DNA from: CAIYZT01 sp052387855
GTDB lineage: Bacteria > Pseudomonadota > Alphaproteobacteria > Rhodobacterales > Rhodobacteraceae
Direction of reading: 5' to 3'
Assembly (NCBI GenBank): GCA_052387855.1
Contig: JBQTIT010000068.1
Location: forward strand, 1 to 30,719
Length of the DNA: 30,719 nt
Shown here: in pieces, positions 16,111 to 23,920 of the stretch
How positions within the stretch are numbered: position 1 is the stretch's first letter
How the letters are laid out: each line of letters begins with the position of its first letter
Program-made: the position numbers and the translations under genes
The notes under the pieces: generated by a model
The model's database searches: none
Told to the model about the DNA's origin: nothing
The model's input: only the letters and a program-made list of their open reading frames with translations

Positions 16111-16581
16111 GTGGTCGAGGTGGCGGTGCAGGTGGTTTTCGAGGACTGGGCGGACCGGGCGGTGGCCCTGCCGGACTATCAGACCGCCGGCGCGGCGGGG
16201 GCGGACCTGCGCGCCAACCTGCGCCCCGAGGATCGCGCGGCGGGTCTGCGTATCGCGCCGGGCGAGCGATTGGTCGTGCCGACGGGGCTGCGCGTGGCGA
16301 TCCCCGAGGGCTACGAGATGCAGATCAGGCCGCGCTCGGGTCTTGCGGTCAAGCACGGGATCACGCTGCCGAATTCCCCCGGCACCATCGACAGCGATTA
16401 TCGCGGGCCCCTTGGCGTGCCGCTGATCAATCTGGGGGACCAGCCCTTTGTGGTGATGCACGCCGAGCGCATCGCGCAGGCTGTGGTGGCGCCGGTGGTG
16501 CGCGCGCGCTTTGCCCTGGCCGAGACGCTGGGGGACACGGCGCGCGGTGCGGGCGGCTTTGGTCACACGGGGCGCGGCTAG
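16111..16581 (+). CDS. dut: Deoxyuridine 5'-triphosphate nucleotidohydrolase (dUTPase)
   Basis: Trimeric all-beta enzyme hydrolysing dUTP to dUMP and pyrophosphate, limiting uracil in DNA and feeding dTMP synthesis. All five motifs are present: AGADLRA (I), RPRSGLAVKHGI (II), PGTIDSDYRG (III), ERIAQAVVAPV (IV) and RGAGGFGHTG (V). Motif V has His where Ser is more usual. There is no ATG near the conserved N-terminus; several in-frame GTG codons (16111, 16120, 16126, 16132) are available. The first gives 156 residues, close to the family norm, and 16132 has GAGGTG nine bases upstream. The upstream ATG at 16045 is rejected because it reads through a repeat. Stop and the next ATG are directly adjacent. 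Confidence 0.93.
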   Translation: MVEVAVQVVFEDWADRAVALPDYQTAGAAGADLRANLRPEDRAAGLRIAPGERLVVPTGLRVAIPEGYEMQIRPRSGLAVKHGITLPNSPGTIDSDYRGPLGVPLINLGDQPFVVMHAERIAQAVVAPVVRARFALAETLGDTARGAGGFGHTGRG

Positions 16582-17613
16582 ATGCTGGTGCTGGCGCTGA
16601 TGGCGGTGGTCTGGGGCGCGGGCTGGGCCTTTGGCCAGCCGGTTCGGCGGCGTCTGACCGCGATCGGCGCGCTTTGGCTGCTCACGATGGCGCTGCATCT
16701 CGTCCTGCCCGAGGGATCGGGGCTGCGCGCCGCGCTGGGCGGCTCGGCGGCGGGCTGGCTGGTGGCGGGGGCGCTGGCTGTTCTTGTCCTTGGCTACCGG
16801 GGCGCGCTGGCGCGGCTGAAGGCGCGCGCGGCGCCGGTTCCGCCGGAGGAGGGGCCGTTCAAGGCCGCCGAGTTGGAGCGCTATGCGCGCCACATCCTCT
16901 TGCACGAGATCGGCGGGCCGGGGCAGCGGGCGCTCAAGGCGGCTCGGGTGCTGGTGGTGGGGGCCGGGGGGCTTGGCGCGCCGGCGCTGATGTATCTGGC
17001 CGCCGCCGGGGTCGGGACCATCGGGGTGATCGACGACGACGAGGTCGAGGTGTCGAACTTGCAGCGGCAGATCATCCACTCCGAGGAGCGGCTGGGCATG
17101 GCCAAGGTGTTTTCGGCCGAGGCCGCGATGAAGGCGCTGAACCCCTTTGTCGCGGTGCGCCCCTATCGGCGGCGGCTGGATGCGGCGGTGGCGGCGGAGC
17201 TGGTACGCGATTATGATCTGGTGCTGGACGGCACCGACAATTTCGACACGCGCTATCTGGTGAACCGGGTCTGCGCCGAGGCGGGGGTGCCGCTGATCTC
17301 GGGCGCGATCACCCAATGGGAGGGGCAGCTTTCGCTTTTTGATCCGGCGCGCGGCGGCCCCTGCTATGAATGCGTCTTTCCCGAGCGGCCCCTGCCCGGC
17401 ATGGTGCCGACCTGCGCCGAGGCCGGGGTGGCGGCGCCCTTGCCCGGGGTGATCGGCGCGATGATGGCGATGGAGGCGGTCAAGCACATCTGCGGCGCGG
17501 GCGAGGGGCTGCGCGGCCGGCTGATGATCCATGACGCGCTTTACGCCGAGACGCGGGTGATCGGCGTCCGGAAGCGGGCGGATTGCCCGGTCTGCGGGCA
17601 TCCGGGTTCCTGA
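16582..17613 (+). CDS. MoeB/ThiF/HesA-family E1-like adenylyltransferase with N-terminal membrane anchor
   Basis: A 343-residue protein. Residues 95-343 form an E1-like domain with GAGGLG at 127-132, DDDEVEVSNLQRQ at 151-163, DGTDNFDTR at 216-224, and zinc cysteines at 261/264 and 335/338 (CYEC, CPVC). Cys278 lies in the crossover segment. Such enzymes adenylate the C-terminal glycine of ubiquitin-like sulfur carriers such as MoaD or ThiS for molybdopterin or thiamine synthesis. Residues 1-75 are unusual for MoeB and contain two or three hydrophobic segments, predicting attachment to the inner membrane. The gene starts on the base after the dut stop, so the two are cotranscribed. Whether it serves MoaD, ThiS or another carrier cannot be decided here. 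Confidence 0.9.
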   Translation: MLVLALMAVVWGAGWAFGQPVRRRLTAIGALWLLTMALHLVLPEGSGLRAALGGSAAGWLVAGALAVLVLGYRGALARLKARAAPVPPEEGPFKAAELERYARHILLHEIGGPGQRALKAARVLVVGAGGLGAPALMYLAAAGVGTIGVIDDDEVEVSNLQRQIIHSEERLGMAKVFSAEAAMKALNPFVAVRPYRRRLDAAVAAELVRDYDLVLDGTDNFDTRYLVNRVCAEAGVPLISGAITQWEGQLSLFDPARGGPCYECVFPERPLPGMVPTCAEAGVAAPLPGVIGAMMAMEAVKHICGAGEGLRGRLMIHDALYAETRVIGVRKRADCPVCGHPGS

Positions 17614-17660
17614 GGTCGATTTGTCTTTGTGCCGCCGTAGATCGGGGCCAGACTGGCGAT

Positions 17661-17678
17661 GCGGGGACTGCTCCCCGC
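17661..17678 (+). terminator. Hairpin between the E1-like gene and the NTF2-like gene
   Basis: GCGGGGA and TCCCCGC form a perfect 7-bp stem with a CTGC loop. It lies 48 bases after the E1-like stop and 19 bases before the next ATG. There is no T-run. It may terminate the dut operon or influence initiation on the following gene. Confidence 0.35.
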
Positions 17679-17696
17679 GCCAATCGGGGGCTCATC

Positions 17697-18089
17697 ATGT
17701 TGTCCGACGACCGCATCGCCGAAATCGCCGCAAGCTACACCGCAGCCTGGAATTCCGGCTCTGCCGCTGCCGTCGCGGAGCACTATGCGCCTGAGGGCGG
17801 CATCGTCATCAACCGCGGGGCGCCCTGGGTGGGGCGGGCAGAGGTGCAGAAGATGTCCGAGGGGTTCTTTGCCGACGTGCCCGACCTGTCGCTGACCTGT
17901 GACGGGCTGCGGGTCATGGGGGATCATGTGATTTACCTGTGGACCTTTACCGGCCACCATTCGGGCACCAAGAACTCCTTGCGCATCGTCGGGGCCGAGG
18001 AATGGGATCTGGACGGCGCGGGCAAGGTGCTGGCCTCGCGCGGCTGGTATGACGCGGCCGAATATGCCCGCCAGGTGGCCGGGGGCTGA
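17697..18089 (+). CDS. NTF2-like/SnoaL-like fold protein
   Basis: A 130-residue soluble protein. The pattern IAEIAASYTAAWNSGSAAAVAEHYAPEGGIVINRGAPWVGRAEV, followed by beta-rich segments (GDHVIYLWTFTGHH, SLRIVGAEEWDLDGAGKVLASRGWYD), is typical of the cone-shaped NTF2/SnoaL superfamily. That superfamily includes polyketide cyclases, ketosteroid isomerases and many ligand-binding proteins. No catalytic assignment is possible from sequence alone. The start ATG has a GGGGG stretch 7 bases upstream. It appears to be a single gene, with a hairpin before it and an independent membrane-protein gene after it. Confidence 0.8.
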   Translation: MLSDDRIAEIAASYTAAWNSGSAAAVAEHYAPEGGIVINRGAPWVGRAEVQKMSEGFFADVPDLSLTCDGLRVMGDHVIYLWTFTGHHSGTKNSLRIVGAEEWDLDGAGKVLASRGWYDAAEYARQVAGG

Positions 18090-18181
18090 CGCGGGCGGAC
18101 CGGACAAGTGTCAATCAGGGGTTGGACGGCGGGCGCCTGCCGGTTTAGGCTTGGTCCATCTGTCGTCTTGTGGAGTGCAGC

Positions 18182-18556
18182 ATGTTTGCAGATGTGAACT
18201 GGATCGCCGTCGTCGTCGGCTTCGTGGCTTCCTTCGGGGCCGGTTGGTGGTACTATGGGCCAAAGGGATTTTATCCGGTGTGGAGCAAGTCCGCCGGCAT
18301 CAGCCACAATCCGGGCGATCCGATGGGGGCCTCGTTCGGTTCGCTGGTTCTGGGGCTGATCCTTTATTCGGTCTTTGTCGGCGTCATGGTCGCGCAGGGG
18401 CAGACCGGCCCGCTCCTGCTGGGCATCGTGGCCTTTATCGTCATGGGCTATTCCAACAGCGCCTTCAAGAAACTGGGCGGCGTCAGCCGGGCCGTCGACG
18501 CCGGAAGCTGGGCGCTGTCGGGCGCGCTGATGCTGCTGGCGCAGTGGGTGCTTTGA
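18182..18556 (+). CDS. Small DUF1761-type integral membrane protein
   Basis: A 124-residue protein with about four hydrophobic segments: VNWIAVVVGFVASFGAGWWYYG, the LVLGLILYSVFVGVMVAQG region, LLLGIVAFIVMGY, and WALSGALMLLAQWVL. The N-terminal pattern ending in WWYYGPKGF followed by a W is characteristic of DUF1761 proteins, whose function is unknown. The ATG at 18182 has GGAG seven bases upstream; the in-frame GTG at 18170 is less likely. Convergent with the dioxygenase gene, six bases apart. Confidence 0.75.
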   Translation: MFADVNWIAVVVGFVASFGAGWWYYGPKGFYPVWSKSAGISHNPGDPMGASFGSLVLGLILYSVFVGVMVAQGQTGPLLLGIVAFIVMGYSNSAFKKLGGVSRAVDAGSWALSGALMLLAQWVL

Positions 18557-18562
18557 CCCCGC

Positions 18563-19357
18563 TTAGCCCAGCCGGTAGCTGGAGGCGGTGACGCCGCCAA
18601 ACAGCCCCTGGTCGTGATAGACCATCGTCGCGGCCTCGTCCTCGGCCGCGCCAAGGACGGCCCAGATCGGGGCGAAATGGTCTTCCTGCGCGTGGCAGGT
18701 GCGGGCGTAGGGGGCGCTTTCCCAGTCCAAGAGCGCGGCGGTGCGGGCGGCCGGGGCATCGGCCATCACGCCGGCAAGCCAGGCGTCAAACGCCTCGGAC
18801 GGCACCTTGGCGCCGGGGCCAAAGAGGCGCAGGTTGTGATAGGACAGGCCAGAGCCGACGATCAGCACCCCCTCGTCGCGCAGCGGGGCCAGGGCGCGGC
18901 CCAGGGCCAGATGCTCGGCCGGGTCATAGCCATGGCGCAGCGAAATCTGAAAGAGCGGCACCGAGGCGTCGGGATACATGATGTAGGCGGGCACAAAGGT
19001 GCCGTGGTCATAGCCCTGCCGGTCATCCAGCCGCACGGGCAGGCCGGCCGCCGCGATCAGGTCGGCGGCACGGCGCGCGATGTCCGGCGCGCCGGGGGAC
19101 TTGTATTGGATCTGAAAGGTTTCGGGCGGAAAGCCGGAGTAGTCGTAGACCATCGGCGGGTTGGCCGAGGTCATGACGGCAAAGGCGTCCGTCTCCCAAT
19201 GGCCCGAGATCATCAGGATCGCTTTCGGGCGTTCCGGCAGATCGCGCACCATCTGCACGAAAGAGGCCTCAAGGTTGACGAACATCTTGCGCCAGTCCGG
19301 CATCCAGGGCCAGGGGCCGCCGCCGTGCGAGATGAAATAGGTGGGCATGCGGGTCAT
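18563..19357 (-). CDS. LigB/DODA-type extradiol dioxygenase family protein
   Basis: A 264-residue class III extradiol ring-cleavage dioxygenase homologue (E. coli YgiD and plant 4,5-DOPA dioxygenase group). The metal-binding histidine near the N-terminus is in PTYFISHGGGPWPW. Further family marks are ILMISGHWET, where the second metal histidine lies, YDHGTFVPAYIMYP and QISLRHGYDP, and GSGLSYHNLR. The natural substrate is unknown; YgiD homologues cleave L-DOPA in vitro. The ATG at 19357 has AAGGAT seven bases upstream; an upstream extension to 19609 overlaps the divergent transporter gene and is rejected. The gene is divergent from the ABC binding protein. Confidence 0.9.
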   Translation of the reverse strand: MTRMPTYFISHGGGPWPWMPDWRKMFVNLEASFVQMVRDLPERPKAILMISGHWETDAFAVMTSANPPMVYDYSGFPPETFQIQYKSPGAPDIARRAADLIAAAGLPVRLDDRQGYDHGTFVPAYIMYPDASVPLFQISLRHGYDPAEHLALGRALAPLRDEGVLIVGSGLSYHNLRLFGPGAKVPSEAFDAWLAGVMADAPAARTAALLDWESAPYARTCHAQEDHFAPIWAVLGAAEDEAATMVYHDQGLFGGVTASSYRLG

Positions 19358-19495
19358 GGGCAGGATCCTTGTGCTGATGGGGGGAAAATGCGCCCGATGC
19401 GCGCGCGGCGCAAGGGTGCCGGGCGCGCGAATACCGCAAGGCGCCCCTGCGCAGGCGCACAGAGTCAAGGGTCGCGGCGGCCGCCCTACAGGCGC

Positions 19496-19525
19496 TTGCG
19501 CATTGGGGCATTCCCTTGGCATAGT
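19496..19525 (+). promoter_or_regulatory. Candidate promoter of the ABC transporter genes
   Basis: TTGCGC (19496-19501), 18 bases, CATAGT (19520-19525), about 30 bases before the binding-protein ATG. Partial consensus match by eye; it lies in a 199-base divergent gap in which no other gene was seen. Confidence 0.3.
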
Positions 19526-19556
19526 CGGCCATCTTTTCGTGACAGGGAGTTCACAA

Positions 19557-20339
19557 ATGAAATTTGCCGTCGCCGCCCTTGCGGGCCTGATGCTGACGAC
19601 CGCCGCCATCGCGCAGGAGGTTCCTGACCTTGGCGGGCGCGAGATTGTCGTCGTGACCGAGAACGCCTATCCGCCGCTTCAGTTCCTTGACGCTTCGGGC
19701 GCGGCCGTGGGCTGGGAATATGATGCCATGGCCGAGATCGCCAAGCGGCTGAACGCGGTTGTCAGCTACCAGAACATCTCGTGGGATGCGATGATCCCGG
19801 CGGTGTCCGAGGGGCAGTTCGACATGGGGATGACCGGCATCACCATCCGCGATGACCGCAAGGAGCAGGTCGATTTTTCCGACAGCTACATGACGTCCGA
19901 GATGGTGATGATGGTGCGCGGCGACGAGGCGCGCTTTACCGACGCTGCGTCCTTTGCCGCCAACGCCGACCTGCTGATGGCCGCGCAGCCGGGCACCACG
20001 CCCTTTTATGTCGGCGTCTACGAGGTGCTGGATGGCGACGAAGCCAACCCGCGCATCAAGCTGTTCGAGACCTTTGGCGCCACGGTCGAGGCGCTGAAGG
20101 CGGGCGATGTGGACCTGGTCCTGACCGACGGCACCGCCGGCGCGGGTTATGTCGAGGCGTCTGGCGGCGGGCTCAAGATCATCGGCGACAAGCTGGGGAC
20201 CGAGGATTTCGGTTTCATCTTTCCCAAGGGCTCTGACCTGGTGGCGCCGATGAACGCGGCCATCGCCGCGATGCGGGCGGATGGCACGATCGACGCGCTC
20301 AACACCAAGTGGTTCCTTGACTACAAGATGGGCCAATAA
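19557..20339 (+). CDS. Amino-acid ABC transporter substrate-binding protein
   Basis: A 260-residue periplasmic protein of the family 3 (HisJ/GlnH-like) solute-binding group. Residues 1-19 are a Sec signal peptide with probable cleavage after AIA, giving QEVPDL at the mature N-terminus. The lobe motifs are ENAYPPLQFLD, WEYDAMAEIAKRL, QFDMGMTGITIRDDRKEQVDFSDSY and the hinge segment ending in DFGFIFPKGSDL. It binds a polar amino acid or a related small molecule; the exact ligand is not deducible. AGGGAG lies eight bases before the ATG. A permease follows after 39 bases that contain a strong stem-loop. No ATPase gene is nearby. Confidence 0.93.
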   Translation: MKFAVAALAGLMLTTAAIAQEVPDLGGREIVVVTENAYPPLQFLDASGAAVGWEYDAMAEIAKRLNAVVSYQNISWDAMIPAVSEGQFDMGMTGITIRDDRKEQVDFSDSYMTSEMVMMVRGDEARFTDAASFAANADLLMAAQPGTTPFYVGVYEVLDGDEANPRIKLFETFGATVEALKAGDVDLVLTDGTAGAGYVEASGGGLKIIGDKLGTEDFGFIFPKGSDLVAPMNAAIAAMRADGTIDALNTKWFLDYKMGQ

Positions 20340-20346
20340 GGCACCC

Positions 20347-20370
20347 GGCCCCGGGGGCGACCCCGGGGCC
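20347..20370 (+). promoter_or_regulatory. Intercistronic stem-loop with GCGA tetraloop
   Basis: GGCCCCGGGG (20347-20356) and CCCCGGGGCC (20361-20370) form a perfect 10-bp GC stem closed by GCGA, a GNRA tetraloop. It sits between the binding-protein stop and the permease ATG. Such structures between binding-protein and permease genes commonly block 3' exonucleases and raise the binding-protein to permease ratio; that role is inferred here. Confidence 0.7.
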
Positions 20371-20378
20371 ATTTCCGG

Positions 20379-21173
20379 ATGCAGCCGAACCCCGCCCCCG
20401 ATACCGATTTTCCCTGGTGGCTGGTGATCCTTGGGGTCATCGGCGCGCTGCTCTTTTGGCAGGTGCTGGCCTCCGATGTCTATTCGGCCGCCCTGGCCAA
20501 GCTGGCCCGGGGCGCGGTGATCACCATTGTGGTGGCGGTGGTGGCCTATCTTATGGCCTGCGCGCTGGGCCTGGGTCTGGCGGTGATGGGCTTGTCGCGC
20601 TTTGTGGTGCTGCGCCAGACCGCGCGGCTTTACATCGAGGTGATGCGCGGCGTGCCGATCATCGTGCTGCTGCTCTACGTCGCCTTTGTCCTGGCCCCGG
20701 CGTTGATCCATGCGGTCAACTGGGCGACCGGATGGCTGGGGATCGAGCCCTGGAAGACCCGCGACTTTCCCCTGATCGCGCGGGCGACGATCGCGCTGAC
20801 GCTGGCCTATTCGGCCTTTCTGGCCGAGATCTTTCGCGCCGGCCTGCAAGCGGTGGACAAGGGCCAGATCGAGGCGGCGCAGGCGCTGGGCCTGAACGGC
20901 TGGCAGCGGTTCCGCCACATCGTCTTTCCGCAGGCCTTTCGGATGATCCTGCCGCCGCTGGGAAACGACTTTGTCGCGATGGTCAAGGACAGCTCGCTGG
21001 TCTCGGTTCTTGGGGTGTCGGACATCACCCAGCTTGCCAAGGTGACGGCCGCCGGCAATTTCCGCTACTTCGAGACATACAATCTGGCCGCGCTGCTGTA
21101 TCTGACCATGACGATCACCCTGTCGCTCGTGCTGCGGCGGATCGAGCAAGGCTTGCGGCGGCGCGAAAGGTAG
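20379..21173 (+). CDS. Amino-acid ABC transporter permease
   Basis: A 264-residue inner-membrane permease of the HisMQ/GlnP family with about five membrane segments. The family start of the transmembrane domain (ARGAVITIVVAVVAYLMA) and the RLYIEVMRGVPIIVLLLY segment are clear. The EAA loop that docks the ATPase is intact (FRAGLQAVDKGQIEAAQALG), followed by FPQAFRMILPPLGNDFVAMVKDSSLVSVLG. The protein should work with the preceding binding protein. Only one permease is encoded, so it would act as a homodimer or with a partner encoded elsewhere; the ATPase is missing from the locus. A repeat and an unrelated peptidase gene follow. Confidence 0.93.
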   Translation: MQPNPAPDTDFPWWLVILGVIGALLFWQVLASDVYSAALAKLARGAVITIVVAVVAYLMACALGLGLAVMGLSRFVVLRQTARLYIEVMRGVPIIVLLLYVAFVLAPALIHAVNWATGWLGIEPWKTRDFPLIARATIALTLAYSAFLAEIFRAGLQAVDKGQIEAAQALGLNGWQRFRHIVFPQAFRMILPPLGNDFVAMVKDSSLVSVLGVSDITQLAKVTAAGNFRYFETYNLAALLYLTMTITLSLVLRRIEQGLRRRER

Positions 21174-21192
21174 AGGGGATCGCCCTTGGCGG

Positions 21193-21230
21193 GCCGGGGC
21201 CTCCGGCGGGGATATTTTTGCACGGGAGAT
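21193..21230 (+). repeat. Intergenic palindromic element, copy D
   Basis: Begins 20 bases after the permease stop. The first 25 bases (21193-21217, a GCCGG/CCGGC hairpin followed by GGGGATATTT) are identical to copy C at 16058-16082. The tail diverges to TTGCACGGGAGATG. Position and the T-rich end fit a terminator-like or mRNA-end role. Confidence 0.7.
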
Positions 21231-21270
21231 GGGGCGCAGGGGCGCCCTGGAGAGAGGCGGAGGAGATGCG

Positions 21271-23283
21271 ATGAACGTTTTGCTTGCGGACTGGGACGGG
21301 CCCTTTGGGTTGCCGCCCTTTGCGGCGATCCGGGACGAGGATTTCGCCCCCGCCTTTGACGCCGCCCTGGCCGAGGCGCGGGCCAATGTCGCGGCCATCG
21401 CCGCCGATCCGGAGCCGCCCGGCTTTGCCAACACCATCGCGGCGCTGGAGGTGTCGGAGCGCGCCCTGTCGCGGGTGGCGGGGGTGTTTTTCAACGTGGC
21501 CGGTGCAGACAGCAACCCCGCGCGCGAGGCGCTGGAGGCAGAGCTTGCCCCGAAGCTGAGCGCCTTTGCCTCGGAGGTGACCAACAACAAGGCGCTGTTC
21601 GCGCGGATCGAGGCGCTTTGGCAGGGCCGCACGGCGTTGGGGCTGGCGGGCGAGGAGGCGCGGGTGCTGGACCTCTACCGGCGCATGTTCGTCCGATCTG
21701 GCGCGCAGCTTGACGGCGCGGCGGCGGAACGGCTGACGGCGGTGAAATCGCGGCTGGCGGTGCTGGGCACCCGGTTTGGCCAGAACCTTCTGGCGGACGA
21801 GCGCGACTGGCACCTTGACCTTGCGGAAGAGGATCTTGGGGGCCTGCCGGAGTTTGTCATCGCCTCGGCTCGGGCGGCGGGGGCGGAAAAGGGCCTGGGC
21901 CCGGTGGTAACGCTGAGCCGCAGCCTGATCGTGCCCTTCTTGCAGTTTTCCCCCAAGCGGGCGCTGCGCCAGCGCGCCTATGAGGCCTGGACCGCGCGCG
22001 GGGCCAATGGCGGGGCCAGCGACAACCGGGCCATCGCCGCCGAAATCCTGGCGCTGCGCGCCGAGCGGGCGGGGCTTTTGGGCTATGACAGCTTCGCGGC
22101 CTATCGGCTGGAGCCGGAGATGGCCAAGACCCCTGACGCCGTGCGCGGCTTGCTTGAGCGGGTCTGGGCCCCGGCCCGGCGCCGGGCCGAGGCCGATGCG
22201 GCCGTGCTTGAGGCGATGCTGCGTGCCGACGGCATTGCCGGCCCGCTTGAGCCCTGGGACTGGCGCTATTATTCCGAAAAGCGCCGGAAGGCCGAGCATG
22301 ATCTGGATGAGACGCTGCTGAAGCCCTACCTCGGGCTTGAGGCGATGCTGGGGGCGATGTTCGACTGCGCCAGCCGCCTGTTCGGGCTGGAGTTCCGCGA
22401 ATTTCAGACCGACCTTTACCATCCTGACTGCCGAGCCTGGGAGGTGACGCGGGCTGGCGCGCATGTGGCGGTGTTCATCGGCGACTATTTCGCGCGCGCC
22501 TCAAAGCGCTCGGGCGCCTGGTGTTCGGACATCCGTTCGCAGCGGCGGCACGGCGGGGTGCAGGCGCCGGTGGTGGTGAATGTCTGCAACTTTGCCAAGG
22601 GCGAGCCGTGCCTTTTGTCCTATGACGACGCGCGCACGCTGTTCCACGAGTTTGGCCATGCGCTGCACCAGATGCTGTCGAATGTGACCTATGGCTTGAT
22701 CGCGGGCACCAACGTGGCGCTCGATTTCGTGGAACTGCCGAGCCAGCTTTACGAGCACTGGCTTGAGGTGCCCGAAGTGCTGGAAAAGCATGCGCGCCAT
22801 GTGGAGACCGGCGAGGCGATGCCGGCGGACATGCTGGGGCGGCTGCTGGCGGCGGGGACCTATGACCAGGGCTTTGCCACGGTGGAATATGTCGCCTCGG
22901 CCCTGGTGGACCTGGCCTTTCACGAGGGGCCCGCGCCGGCCGATCCGATGCAGAAACAGGCCGAGGTGCTGGAGGCGCTGGGCATGCCGCGTGCGATCCG
23001 GATGCGGCACGCGACCCCGCATTTCGCGCATGTGTTTTCGGGCGATCACTATTCCAGCGGTTATTACAGCTACATGTGGTCCGAGGTGATGGACGCTGAC
23101 GCCTTTGCCGCCTTTGAAGAGGCGGGCGATCCGTTTGACCCCGAGGTGGCGGCGCGGCTGGAGAAGTTCGTGCTGTCGGCGGGCGGCACGGAAGAGGCGG
23201 ATCAGCTTTACCTGAAGTTCCGGGGCCGGATGCCGGGGGTGGAGCCGCTGCTGAAGGGACGGGGGCTGTTGGAGAATGTCTGA
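21271..23283 (+). CDS. M3 family metallopeptidase (oligopeptidase A / dipeptidyl carboxypeptidase type)
   Basis: A 670-residue zinc peptidase. The catalytic HEXXH motif is at 459-463 within FHEFGHALHQML, and a third zinc ligand glutamate lies downstream in ALDFVELPSQLYEHW. KRSGAWCSDIRSQ before the active site and FSGDHYSSGYYSYMWSEVMDADAF near the C-terminus are typical of M3A enzymes. No signal peptide is visible, so it should degrade short peptides in the cytoplasm, as OpdA (PrlC) and Dcp do. The ATG at 21271 has GGAGGAG four to six bases upstream. It overlaps the next gene by eight bases. The choice between PrlC-like and Dcp-like cannot be made from motifs alone. Confidence 0.94.
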   Translation: MNVLLADWDGPFGLPPFAAIRDEDFAPAFDAALAEARANVAAIAADPEPPGFANTIAALEVSERALSRVAGVFFNVAGADSNPAREALEAELAPKLSAFASEVTNNKALFARIEALWQGRTALGLAGEEARVLDLYRRMFVRSGAQLDGAAAERLTAVKSRLAVLGTRFGQNLLADERDWHLDLAEEDLGGLPEFVIASARAAGAEKGLGPVVTLSRSLIVPFLQFSPKRALRQRAYEAWTARGANGGASDNRAIAAEILALRAERAGLLGYDSFAAYRLEPEMAKTPDAVRGLLERVWAPARRRAEADAAVLEAMLRADGIAGPLEPWDWRYYSEKRRKAEHDLDETLLKPYLGLEAMLGAMFDCASRLFGLEFREFQTDLYHPDCRAWEVTRAGAHVAVFIGDYFARASKRSGAWCSDIRSQRRHGGVQAPVVVNVCNFAKGEPCLLSYDDARTLFHEFGHALHQMLSNVTYGLIAGTNVALDFVELPSQLYEHWLEVPEVLEKHARHVETGEAMPADMLGRLLAAGTYDQGFATVEYVASALVDLAFHEGPAPADPMQKQAEVLEALGMPRAIRMRHATPHFAHVFSGDHYSSGYYSYMWSEVMDADAFAAFEEAGDPFDPEVAARLEKFVLSAGGTEEADQLYLKFRGRMPGVEPLLKGRGLLENV

Positions 23284-23920
23284 AGCTCCCAAGGCGCGGA
23301 TGATCACCGATGTCGAGGATTTCTTTACCATCGGCTGCGGGCGCTGCGACCGCTGGAAGACGCCGCAATGCTCGGCCGCGATCTGGCGCGAGGGGCTGCT
23401 GGCTCTGCGCCGGATTTGCCGGGACATGGGTCTGGTCGAGACAGTGAAGTGGGCGCATCCCTGCTACATGCATGCGGGGCGCAACATCTGCCTGATCGGC
23501 GCCTTGCAGGGCGATTTCCGGCTGAATTTCATGAACCCCGGCCTGATGAAGGACCCGGACGGCATCATGGAACGGCAGGGGCCGAACACCAGGAACCCCG
23601 ATTCGATCCGTTTCACCAGCGCCGCCCAGGTGGCCGAGCGCGAAGGTTCGATTCGGGCCGCTATCGCCGAGGCGATGGGCTATGCGGAAAAGGGGATCGT
23701 GCAGGAGAAGGTGGCGGCGGAGTTCGATCTGCCCGAAGAGCTGATCGAGGCGATGGACGGCGATCCGGAGCTGGCCGAGGCCTTTCACGCCCTGACGCCG
23801 GGCCGCCAGCGCAGCTATGTGATCGTGCTGGGTCAGGCCAAGGCGAGCGCCACGCGGGTGGCGCGGATCGAAAAGCTGCGGCCAAAGATCTTGGCGGGCA
23901 AGGGCGCGCAGGACTATTGA
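23276..23920 (+). CDS. YdeI/DUF1801-like protein
   Basis: A 214-residue protein. The middle (ETVKWAHPCYMHAGRNICLIGALQGDFRLNFMN) matches DUF1801-like SCP-fold domains. The C-terminal section (FHALTPGRQRSYVIVLGQAKASATRVARIEKLRPKILAGKG) is the bacteriocin-resistance YdeI/OmpD-associated motif. The N-terminus carries an unexplained cysteine cluster (GCGRCDRWKTPQC). The biochemical role of the family is not established; Bacillus YdeI-type members have been linked to antimicrobial peptide tolerance. The start overlaps the M3 peptidase end by eight bases, indicating translational coupling, and the gene converges on the AraC-type regulator. Confidence 0.85.
   Translation: MSEAPKARMITDVEDFFTIGCGRCDRWKTPQCSAAIWREGLLALRRICRDMGLVETVKWAHPCYMHAGRNICLIGALQGDFRLNFMNPGLMKDPDGIMERQGPNTRNPDSIRFTSAAQVAEREGSIRAAIAEAMGYAEKGIVQEKVAAEFDLPEELIEAMDGDPELAEAFHALTPGRQRSYVIVLGQAKASATRVARIEKLRPKILAGKGAQDY

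Noticed and set aside
18545..18570. Stop-spanning hairpin between the DUF1761 and dioxygenase genes
   Set aside because: Only 4-bp complementarities were found, not above expectation at this GC content.
19551..21632. 693-codon minus-strand open frame opposite the ABC transporter genes
   Set aside because: His/Gln/Arg-rich shadow of the binding protein and permease, spanning two unrelated genes and a repeat.
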